Under the pieces are notes generated by a model. The model made no database searches. It was not told the DNA's origin and was given only the letters and a program-made list of their open reading frames with translations. Below are positions 9,293 to 16,231 of a stretch of DNA of 64,000 bases, in pieces. Position 1 is the first letter of the stretch. Each line of letters begins with the position of its first letter. The stretch covers positions 186,001 through 250,000 of the forward strand of contig NZ_JBGQOG010000005.1 in assembly GCF_052113705.1 (NCBI RefSeq), in the 5' to 3' direction. Source of the DNA: JBGQOG01 sp052113705 (GTDB lineage Bacteria; Pseudomonadota; Alphaproteobacteria; Rhodobacterales; Rhodobacteraceae). The position numbers were made by a program, and so were the translations under genes.

Positions 9293-9961
9293 TCAGCCGA
9301 GTTTTGCCATGACCATCTTGGTGGCGCCGGACAGATCGCCGAGCCTGACCCCGGTGTCGCGGACGCTCGCCTCGCGCGCTTTGCCGCGCAGCTGCGTGTC
9401 GATGGCCTTTTGCGCCTCGGCCGCGACCTCTTCGGGGGGCAGCACGATCACGCCGCTTTCATCGGCCAGCACCGCGTCCCCCGGCATCACGACGGTGTTG
9501 CCGACGGAAACCGGCACGTTGATCGCGCCGCCGATGTCATAAAGCCGCGTGGTGATCGGCGAGACGCCCCGGCACCACATCGGGAAATCCGACTGTTCGA
9601 TCTCTTCGACATCGGTGCAGGGGCCATCGACCACCGCGCCCACCGCGCCCGCCGCCTTGGCCCCCACGGTGACACCGCCGCCCCAGCAGGCATAGCGGTC
9701 ATCGTGCAGCCGGTCGACGATGACGAAATCGCCGGGGCGCAGCAGGCTGAGCAGGTGGTGCAACAGGGTGCTGTCCGGCCCCGGGATCGCGATGGTAACA
9801 GCGGTGCCCACCACCCGGCGGCGCGGGATCACCGGCTGGATCTGACGGCTGAGAAAGCCGAACTGCCGCCAATGGCCGAGCGTCGCGGTTTCCACCTGCG
9901 CCAGCAGCGCCAGATCGGCATCGGGGATCTGGGCGGGCATCGGATTGATCTTATAAGTCAT
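9293..9961 (-). CDS. RraA family protein (HMG-aldolase/demethylmenaquinone methyltransferase-like fold)
   Basis: 222 residues from ATG at 9961. The RraA-like core is visible: PGPDSTLLHHLLSLLRPGDFVIVD, GGGVTVGAKAAGAVGAVVDG and VVMPGDAVLADESGVIVLPPE. Family members include 4-hydroxy-4-methyl-2-oxoglutarate aldolase, where an Arg-Asp pair after VVxDGxxR binds substrate and metal. Here that position reads DGPCTDVEEI, so the Asp is kept but the Arg is replaced by Thr; aldolase activity is therefore doubtful. It sits between an ABC permease gene and the gamma-glutamyltransferase-like gene and is probably cotranscribed with them. RNase E inhibition, as for E. coli RraA, is not suggested by the context. 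Confidence 0.8.
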   Translation of the reverse strand: MTYKINPMPAQIPDADLALLAQVETATLGHWRQFGFLSRQIQPVIPRRRVVGTAVTIAIPGPDSTLLHHLLSLLRPGDFVIVDRLHDDRYACWGGGVTVGAKAAGAVGAVVDGPCTDVEEIEQSDFPMWCRGVSPITTRLYDIGGAINVPVSVGNTVVMPGDAVLADESGVIVLPPEEVAAEAQKAIDTQLRGKAREASVRDTGVRLGDLSGATKMVMAKLG

Positions 9962-9992
9962 TTTCAAGGTCCAGTCTGGTTCGGGAAAGGGG

Positions 9993-10784
9993 TTAGCGGC
10001 CAAAGGCCTTGGCAAAGCCGACGCTGCGCTCAACGATCAGCACGATGGCGAGCGACAGAAGGATCAGGAGGACGGCGAGCACCGCCACCATCGGGTCGGT
10101 CCGCTCATCGACATAGCGGAAGATCGCCACCGGCAGGGTTTGCAGCCGCGGCCCGACGATGAAGAGCGAGAGCACGATCTCATCAAACGACAGGATCAGC
10201 GCGATGGCGCCCGAGGCGATCACCCCCGGCATCAGCCGCGGCAGGGTGATTTGCATAAACACCTGCAGGGGCCGCGCGCCCAGCGTCATCGCCGCTTCTT
10301 CGACATCGGTGCCGAGGTTGCTGAGCGTGGTTTGCAGGATGCGGATGGCAAAGGGCAGCGTCATCACCAGATGCGCCAGCACCAGCCCGGGATAGGTGGC
10401 CACCAGCCCGGCGGGGGTGAACACCATCAGGATGCCCAGACCCAGCATCATCGCGGGCAGGATCAGCGGCGCGAGGATCAGGTTACGGATGATCTGCCGC
10501 CCCGGAAACTCCAGCCGCACCAAAGCATAGGCGGCGGGCAGCCCGAGAACGAGGCTCAGCCCCGCCACGATCACCGCGATGATCGCGCTGTTGCGCAGCC
10601 CCTCCATGAAGGTAGCATTGCCGAGCACGGCACCGTACCATTTCAGGCTCCAGCCCGAGGGCGGGAACGACAAGTAGCTGTCGGCGCTGAACGAGATCAC
10701 CAGAATGATCGCCATCGGCAGAAACACCAGGCAGAAGATCGCGGTGACATAGGCGCGGGCGGCCCATCCAAGGAATTTTGTCAT
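9993..10784 (-). CDS. ABC transporter permease, spermidine/putrescine PotC type
   Basis: 263-residue inner-membrane permease with about six hydrophobic segments and the cytoplasmic EAA loop EEAAMTLGARPLQVFMQITLP that contacts the ATPase. The ATG at 10784 shares one base with the TGA of the previous gene (TGATG), with GGAGGG seven bases upstream; a GTG three bases earlier is the alternative. The order ATPase-PotB type-PotC type with a solute-binding protein first is that of polyamine, phosphonate or iron importers; the substrate cannot be fixed. Confidence 0.85.
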   Translation of the reverse strand: MTKFLGWAARAYVTAIFCLVFLPMAIILVISFSADSYLSFPPSGWSLKWYGAVLGNATFMEGLRNSAIIAVIVAGLSLVLGLPAAYALVRLEFPGRQIIRNLILAPLILPAMMLGLGILMVFTPAGLVATYPGLVLAHLVMTLPFAIRILQTTLSNLGTDVEEAAMTLGARPLQVFMQITLPRLMPGVIASGAIALILSFDEIVLSLFIVGPRLQTLPVAIFRYVDERTDPMVAVLAVLLILLSLAIVLIVERSVGFAKAFGR

Positions 10785-11656
10785 CACAGGGCCCTCCGGG
10801 TCAGCAGGCGCAGGGCAAGGCCGGTCAACCCCATCGCGGTTACGAAAAACGCCAGCATCAGGAAGGAAAGCGCCGCCGCCGTGGGCCAGTCGAGCGAGAC
10901 GAGCGCCAGATCATAGACTTCGGTCGCCAGAAGGAACACGCGGCCGCCACCCAGCAGCGAAGGTGTGATGAAGGACGAGACCGAGAGCACAAAGCCGATG
11001 GTCAGCCCGGCCAGAATGGCGGGCAGGCTGAGCGGCAGGGTGACGCGCCAGAACACCACCTGCGGCGGCGCACCAAGCGACATCGCCGCCTCATCCAGCC
11101 GCCGGTCGAGTTTGCCGAGACCGGCGGCGACGGTCAGGAAGATATAGGGCATGATGCTTTCGGTCAGACCGATCACCACGCCGGTATAGTTGTTCACCAT
11201 CTGCAAGGGCGCGCTGCGCAGGCCGGTGACCATCAGCAGGTGATTGACCACGCCCGCATCTCCCAGCGTGACCATCCAGCCAAACGAGCGTACCACCGCC
11301 GAAATCAGCAAAGGCGAGGCGGCCAACACCGTCAGCACCGTCCGCCAGCGCGAGGTCATCCGCGAGAGGGTGAGCGCCATCGGATAGGCCAGCAGCATCC
11401 CCAGCGCTGCACAGGTCAGCGAGAGGCGCAAGGTGCGGCCCAGAAGGCTGAGGAAATAGCTGTCCTGCAGGATCTTGGCATAGGTTTGCAGGCTGAAGGC
11501 GGGGGTGATCGCGCCGTAATCCGAGATGTTCAGCGACATGCGAAAGAGCCAGAGGATCGGCGCGGCAAAGGAGAGCGCCAGCACCGCCAGAACGGGGGCC
11601 AGCAACAGCCAGGGGGTGAGGCGGGTGCTGCTGCCGGGAACGATGAACGGGCTCAT
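10784..11656 (-). CDS. ABC transporter permease, PotB type
   Basis: 290-residue membrane permease with six or so hydrophobic segments and an EAA loop at DEAAMSLGAPPQVVFWRVTLP near residue 190. Its ATG overlaps the TGA of the ATPase gene (ATGA at 11653-11656) and its own TGA overlaps the next permease start, so the three transporter genes are translationally coupled. Forms the membrane channel with the PotC-type partner downstream. Substrate is probably a small charged organic molecule, by analogy to the family. Confidence 0.85.
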   Translation of the reverse strand: MSPFIVPGSSTRLTPWLLLAPVLAVLALSFAAPILWLFRMSLNISDYGAITPAFSLQTYAKILQDSYFLSLLGRTLRLSLTCAALGMLLAYPMALTLSRMTSRWRTVLTVLAASPLLISAVVRSFGWMVTLGDAGVVNHLLMVTGLRSAPLQMVNNYTGVVIGLTESIMPYIFLTVAAGLGKLDRRLDEAAMSLGAPPQVVFWRVTLPLSLPAILAGLTIGFVLSVSSFITPSLLGGGRVFLLATEVYDLALVSLDWPTAAALSFLMLAFFVTAMGLTGLALRLLTRRAL

Positions 11657-12762
11657 GCGGCAAAAATCCGCATGTCTTCCGGCCGCCAGTCCAGCCCCAC
11701 TTCGGAGCCCACCTCGGCTAGCGCCGCCTCGGGGCCGCCGGGGCGCAGCTCGGCAACCAGACGGCTGCCGCTGAGCAGTTCCAGCTCCACCTCGATTATG
11801 CTGCCGACAAAGACGCGGCGCAGAACGCGGGCGGTCAGCCCGCCGGCAGGGGGGGAAAGCCGGACCACATGCGGGCGCAGCATCACCGAGACCGCCGTGC
11901 CACTGCCCGGCGGCAGGTCTTGGGCGCGGGGTTGCGGCAGGCTTTGGCCGTGATGGCGCAGGATGGGCGCGCCCGTCGTCTGCGCGGCACGGTCGAGCGT
12001 CGCCTCAATCGCATTGGCGCGGCCGATGAAATTCGCCACGAAAGGCGTAGCGGCATGGTCGTACACTTCGGTGGGGGTGCCGATCTGCTCCAGCTGCCCC
12101 GCATTCATCACGGCAATCCGGTCGCACATGGTCAGCGCCTCTTGCTGGTCATGGGTGACGAAAAGGGTGGTGATGCCGGTGCGGGTCTGAATGTCGCGGA
12201 TTTCAAAGCGCATCTCGTCGCGCAGCCGCGCATCAAGGTTCGAGAGCGGCTCATCCAAGAGCAGGATCTCCGGCTCAATCACGATGGCGCGGGCGATGGC
12301 CACCCGTTGTTGCTGCCCGCCCGAGAGTTCCGACGGGCGACGCTGGCCGAAACTGTCCAGCCGCACCGCCCGCAAGGCCTCGGCGACGCGGGCGGCGGTT
12401 TCTTCCTTGCCCACTTTGCGCAGGCGCAGGCCAAAGGCCACATTTTGCGCGACGGTCATATGCGGGAACAACGCATAGGACTGGAACACCAGCCCCAGAT
12501 TGCGTTCCCAGGGCGGGCGGGACACGATGTCCTGCCCGCCGATGCTGATCTGCCCGGAGGTGGGCGCCAAAAGCCCGGCAAACATCCGCAAGGTGGTGGA
12601 TTTGCCGCAGCCGGACGGACCCAACAGGCCGATGAACTCGCCTTTGGCGATGTCAAAGGACAGCCGGTCCACCGCCGGTCGCTTGCCGCCGTAATCGAAG
12701 GTCAGGTTCTCGATGCGGATATGCGCAGCGGGTACCGGGGTGGTGGCGGGGGAGAGGGTCAT
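11653..12762 (-). CDS. ABC transporter ATP-binding protein, PotA type
   Basis: 369 residues from the ATG at 12762. Walker A LGPSGCGKSTT, signature LSGGQQQRVAIARA, Walker B ILLLDEPLSNLD and switch-loop His in LFVTHDQQEALTM are all intact. The C-terminal 130 residues form a TOBE-type regulatory domain, as in PotA, FbpC and PhnT. It powers the PotB/PotC-type permeases encoded directly downstream with ATGA overlap, and follows the solute-binding protein gene by 31 bp. A longer upstream frame exists but overlaps the solute-binding gene and has no family character. Confidence 0.9.
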   Translation of the reverse strand: MTLSPATTPVPAAHIRIENLTFDYGGKRPAVDRLSFDIAKGEFIGLLGPSGCGKSTTLRMFAGLLAPTSGQISIGGQDIVSRPPWERNLGLVFQSYALFPHMTVAQNVAFGLRLRKVGKEETAARVAEALRAVRLDSFGQRRPSELSGGQQQRVAIARAIVIEPEILLLDEPLSNLDARLRDEMRFEIRDIQTRTGITTLFVTHDQQEALTMCDRIAVMNAGQLEQIGTPTEVYDHAATPFVANFIGRANAIEATLDRAAQTTGAPILRHHGQSLPQPRAQDLPPGSGTAVSVMLRPHVVRLSPPAGGLTARVLRRVFVGSIIEVELELLSGSRLVAELRPGGPEAALAEVGSEVGLDWRPEDMRIFAA

Positions 12763-12793
12763 GGGTCCGTCCTGTCTCATGCCGGGGAGGGGC

Positions 12794-13843
12794 TCAGTTG
12801 CTGGCCGAGATGATCTGACGCTTCCAGATCTGGTTCCATTCCTCGGATTTCGTCGCAGCCCAGCCCCAGTCGAGCGGCAGCATCTTGTCGAGCTGACCGG
12901 CCACGGTGCGGGCGGTCGCCTCGGCGCTGACCTCGGCCTTGGCATTCACCGGGGCGTAGAACATCGCTTCGGTAAAGGCGGATTGTGCCTCGGGCGACAG
13001 GGCGTAGTTGATGAAGGCCTTGGCGGCTTCGGCGTTTTTCGAGCCCTCAACCAGGTTGATCGTGTTGATCTGCAGGATCGAACCTTCGGCGGGCAGCATC
13101 ACCCCCAGTTTGCCGCCGGATTCATCGGCGTAATACTGGCCACGCGCATTCCAGCCGGTGCCCAGAACATCGGTGCCATTGATCACCAAAGTGTAGGCAT
13201 CGGGCTTGGGGTCAAAGGTCTGCACGCCCGGTGCCATTTCGGCCAGCTTGGCGGCGGCTTTCTCAACGCTTTGCGTGTAATCTTCGCCCAGCATCGCCGA
13301 GGTCATCACCATCAGCCCCGAGCCGAGGATCGAGGGCATCGAGGTGACCGCCATCTTGCCCGCATAGGTCTTGTCCCACAGGACAGAGAGTGAGGTGGGC
13401 GCGGTGGGGAAAGCCTCGGTGTTGTAGAGCACCACCAGATTGTCGAAGGTGACGGCGGGGCCATAGCCCTCTTTCACAATCGCCTGCGGCACCAGATCGG
13501 CCAGGTTCGGCACATCCGTGGTGCTCAGCGGCGCCAGCAGCCCCTCCTTGTCGCCGATCAGCGAGGTGGAGACGTCGAAAATCACCACATCGGTCTGCGC
13601 GTCGCTCGCCTGCGAGCGCAGATTGCCGAGCATGGCCGAAGAGGAGGGCGAAGCGAAATAGGTCACCTTCACATTGGGGAATTTCGCCTCAAAGGGTTTG
13701 ACCACGGCTTCGGTGTATTTGTCCTGGAAGATGCCGGAATAGGCGGCGAGGGTGATCTCGCCCGAGACATCCTGCGCGGCGGCGGCCGTGGCCGAGGCGG
13801 CAATCGCGGCGGCAACGACGGCGGGAAGAAGATGGCATTTCAT
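12794..13843 (-). CDS. Periplasmic solute-binding protein of PotD/AfuA type
   Basis: 349 residues. The first 23 residues are a Sec signal peptide (Lys near the start, Ala-rich core, cleavage after AAAA before QDVSGEI). The mature part begins ITLAAYSGIFQDKYTEAVVKPFEAKFPNVKV, the start of extracellular solute-binding family 1/6 proteins used with PotABC-type importers. It captures ligand in the periplasm for the downstream permeases and ATPase. A GTCCAATCGAA motif, shared with the dipeptide-type importer promoter at 25.5 kb, lies about 230 bp upstream, hinting at common control. Ligand unknown. Confidence 0.85.
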   Translation of the reverse strand: MKCHLLPAVVAAAIAASATAAAAQDVSGEITLAAYSGIFQDKYTEAVVKPFEAKFPNVKVTYFASPSSSAMLGNLRSQASDAQTDVVIFDVSTSLIGDKEGLLAPLSTTDVPNLADLVPQAIVKEGYGPAVTFDNLVVLYNTEAFPTAPTSLSVLWDKTYAGKMAVTSMPSILGSGLMVMTSAMLGEDYTQSVEKAAAKLAEMAPGVQTFDPKPDAYTLVINGTDVLGTGWNARGQYYADESGGKLGVMLPAEGSILQINTINLVEGSKNAEAAKAFINYALSPEAQSAFTEAMFYAPVNAKAEVSAEATARTVAGQLDKMLPLDWGWAATKSEEWNQIWKRQIISASN

Positions 13844-14071
13844 CGAAAAGTGCTCCTGTTGGATCCGGGGCCTTTGGGTGGGCGGGCCCTGTTTTTCGGG
13901 TTTGGATCTGACCGGGCACGCCTCGGCCAGGGCGGCCAAGCGGGGCCGTCTTGGGGCGGTGCAGTGCGGGGGCAGGTTCCGCTTTGCCAGAGGCTCTGGC
14001 GGCGGAACAGAAAGTGGCGGGGCTTCGGATGTCCCTTTGCAGATCCGATGCAACGATCTGGGGCGGATAAA

Positions 14072-14112
14072 GTCCAATCGAATTTTTCTTCGGTGGGTAT
14101 CGAAAAAATTTG
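14072..14112 (-). promoter_or_regulatory. Candidate regulator sites GTCCAATCGAA and ATCGAAAAAATTT
   Basis: GTCCAATCGAA occurs at 14072-14082 and a related ATCGAAAAAATTT at 14099-14111; the ATCGAA cores are 22 bp apart, about two helical turns. Read toward the transporter gene the first is TTCGATTGGAC, the same orientation as the copies in front of the genes at 25419 and 25844. I infer a protein-binding site; its regulator is not identified. Confidence 0.45.
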
Positions 14113-14170
14113 GGGCGGTGGGGCGGCGATAACGGGCCGTGACGATTCACGTAACTAACCGTAAATAATC

Positions 14171-14203
14171 AAAAAAACCTCCGGTCACGCGAACGTGCCG
14201 GAG
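14171..14203 (-). terminator. Rho-independent terminator
   Basis: On the minus strand, CCTCCGG (rc of 14197-14203) and CACG pair across a small loop with CGTG and CCGGAGG (rc of 14178-14184), then TTTTTTT follows. This stem of 11 pairs with one bulge plus a T run ends transcription of the D-2-hydroxyacid dehydrogenase gene, whose stop is 39 bp upstream. It is the clearest intrinsic terminator in the window. Confidence 0.85.
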
Positions 14204-14241
14204 GACAGGGAGGGAGGGGGAAAGGGGTAGGGAAGGCGCGT

Positions 14242-15174
14242 TTAATAGCCGCGTTTGGCATCGGCCAGATCGGGCACACTGCCGGTTTCCTGGAAGGTGC
14301 GGATGTTCTTCGCCACGATCTTGCTGCCGGTCGGCGCATCGATCAGCGAGGCGACATGCGGCGTGACGGTGACCTTGGGATGCGTCCAGAACGGATGCGC
14401 GGCGGGCAGGGGTTCAACATGGAACACATCCAGCGTGGCGCCGCCGATCTGGCCGGAATTCAGCGCCTCGATCAGATCGCTGTCCACCAGATGCGGCCCC
14501 CGCGCGGCATTGATCACCGAGGCGCCGCGTTTGAGGCGGTTGAACGTATCGGCATTCAGGATGCCACGGGTGTTCTCGGTCAGCGGCAAGAGGCAAACGA
14601 GGATCTCGGTGCCCTCAAGAAACGCGCCGAAACCTTCGGCCCCGGCATAGCATTGCACGCCCGGGATGTCCTTCGGTGCCCGCGACCAGCCCGCCACCTG
14701 AAAGCCGATCTGGGTAAGCAGTTCCGCCGCCGCCGCCCCGAGATTGCCCAGCCCCATCACGCCGACGCGGCGTCCGGTGGCGGGCGGCACGATGATCTGC
14801 TCCCAGGCCTGACGGTTCTGATTGGCCTGAATGGCGGGCAATTCGCGGTGATGGCGCAGCACATGCAGCGCCACATATTCCTTCATCCGTTGCGTCAGAT
14901 CGGTGCCGACGGTGCGGATGATCGGCACATCTTCGGGCAGTTCCTTGTCGGCCAGCACATGGTCGATGCCCGCGCCGAGCGAAACGATGGCCTTCAGGTT
15001 CTTGAACGGCGTCATCGCGCCGGTTGTCGGCCGCCAGACCACCGAATAGGTCACCTTTTCGGGGTCGGGCACTTTGCTCATCGGATAGATGTCCCAATCG
15101 GGCATCAGATCGCGCAGCATCTGGCACCACCATTCGGTCTTGTCTTCGGCGGGCAGGGAGACGGCAATGCTCAT
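14242..15174 (-). CDS. D-2-hydroxyacid dehydrogenase, glyoxylate/hydroxypyruvate reductase A-like
   Basis: 310 residues. NAD(P)-dependent reductase of the D-isomer-specific family: Rossmann motif MGLGNLGAAAAELL near residue 139, the catalytic Arg in INAARGPHLVDSDLI, and the catalytic His in VEPLPAAHPFWTHPKVTVTPH near residue 275. The short length and lack of the usual long N-terminal domain fit the GhrA branch, which reduces glyoxylate, hydroxypyruvate or other 2-oxoacids in the cytoplasm. Divergent from a LysR gene 139 bp away that probably controls it, and closed by a strong terminator. Exact substrate unknown. Confidence 0.85.
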   Translation of the reverse strand: MSIAVSLPAEDKTEWWCQMLRDLMPDWDIYPMSKVPDPEKVTYSVVWRPTTGAMTPFKNLKAIVSLGAGIDHVLADKELPEDVPIIRTVGTDLTQRMKEYVALHVLRHHRELPAIQANQNRQAWEQIIVPPATGRRVGVMGLGNLGAAAAELLTQIGFQVAGWSRAPKDIPGVQCYAGAEGFGAFLEGTEILVCLLPLTENTRGILNADTFNRLKRGASVINAARGPHLVDSDLIEALNSGQIGGATLDVFHVEPLPAAHPFWTHPKVTVTPHVASLIDAPTGSKIVAKNIRTFQETGSVPDLADAKRGY

Positions 15175-15313
15175 GGCGGGTCCTCAACTGGGTATTGCAT
15201 CAGGGTTGTCCCATTCACCGCAGTGGGGGGCGCTGCGTCAAAGCAAAAATTCTGCGGCTGCCCATAGAAAATATTTATGTGGAATTTCATCCGGGTTGCG
15301 TTAGGCTCCGCCC
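15175..15313. promoter_or_regulatory. Divergent promoter region, dehydrogenase / LysR
   Basis: 139 bp between the starts of the dehydrogenase (minus) and the LysR regulator (plus). It contains an AT-rich palindrome AAATATTT at 15269-15276 in an otherwise GC-rich background, 38 bp before the LysR start; LysR regulators commonly bind such AT-centred palindromes to control the divergent gene and themselves. Assignment is by position. Confidence 0.45.
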
Positions 15314-16231
15314 ATGAACTTCAAACAGTTGGAAGCCTTTTACTGGCTCACCCGTCTTAAAAGTTATCAGCGCGTCGCCGATCACATCGGCTTGACGCAA
15401 CCGGCTGTTTCTGCGCGCATTTCCGGGCTTGAGGATAGTTTTGGCGTACCGCTGATCGACCGCTCCGAGGCGGATTTCACCCTGACCGAACAGGGTCATG
15501 AAGTGGCGGAATATGCGGAAACCTTCCTCAATCTGAGCGAGGCATTGACCAGCCGTCTGATGCTGAAGCAAAAAAGGCGTTATACGATTGGACTGGTGTC
15601 GATGGTCACCATCACCTGGGGCATCACCCTGCGCCGCAAGATCGCGACCATGGCCGATGCGCCCTTGGTGGATTTCTATTCCGGTGCCAATGTCGATCTG
15701 CGCCCGCAGGTGAAATCCGGCGCGCTCGACATGGCCTTTGTCACCGGCGAGGCGGGGCTGCCGCAGATCCAGAACAGTTTCTCGGTGCTCTATGACGTGG
15801 GCTGGGTCGCGCGTCCCGATGTGGTGGGCGAGATCACCCGCCCGCTGACGCCCGATGAGCTGCGCGAATTGCCGTTGGTGCTTTATCCGCATACCTCGCC
15901 TTTGTTCGGCCCGGTGGCGGATTTGATCGAGGAAACCAAGCGGCGGCCGAATTCGCGCCATACCGGCAATTCGATGAGCACGATCTGCGATCTGGTCAAG
16001 GCGGGCTATGGGGCGTCCGCCGTGCCGCTGGCGGCGCTGGAGCAAGAGATTGCCACCGGGATGCTGGTCGAGATTCCCACCACGGTGAAGCTCGCGCCGC
16101 TCGACATCCGCTGCGTGCATGTGAACAAGGCGCGCAAGGCGCAGACCGAGGCGATCTTTCAGCTCGCCCGGCAGGCGGCAGAGGAATGGGCGGTGGCGCA
16201 TCCGCGCTATGTCAGTTTCCGCCCGACCTGA
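15314..16231 (+). CDS. LysR family transcriptional regulator
   Basis: 305 residues. N-terminal winged helix-turn-helix at residues 3-60 (FKQLEAFYWLTRLKSYQRVADHIG, LTQPAVSARISGLEDSFG, PLIDRS), then a linker helix and a periplasmic-binding-protein-like effector domain (residues about 90-295). LysR proteins bind DNA as tetramers and respond to a small-molecule ligand. Divergent from the D-2-hydroxyacid dehydrogenase gene, so that is the likely target. Its stop abuts the stop of the convergent FAD/Fe-S dehydrogenase gene, forming TGATCA at 16229-16234. Confidence 0.9.
   Translation: MNFKQLEAFYWLTRLKSYQRVADHIGLTQPAVSARISGLEDSFGVPLIDRSEADFTLTEQGHEVAEYAETFLNLSEALTSRLMLKQKRRYTIGLVSMVTITWGITLRRKIATMADAPLVDFYSGANVDLRPQVKSGALDMAFVTGEAGLPQIQNSFSVLYDVGWVARPDVVGEITRPLTPDELRELPLVLYPHTSPLFGPVADLIEETKRRPNSRHTGNSMSTICDLVKAGYGASAVPLAALEQEIATGMLVEIPTTVKLAPLDIRCVHVNKARKAQTEAIFQLARQAAEEWAVAHPRYVSFRPT

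Larger units (their letters stand above)
13844..14241. other. 398 bp upstream region of the PotD-type gene
   Basis: Intergenic region between the D-2-hydroxyacid dehydrogenase gene and the solute-binding protein gene, both minus strand. It holds a rho-independent terminator of the former (14171-14203), an AT-rich part at 14072-14165 with two AATCGAA/ATCGAA boxes 22 bp apart, and presumably the promoter of the transporter operon. The GC-rich remainder shows no supportable gene. Confidence 0.55.
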
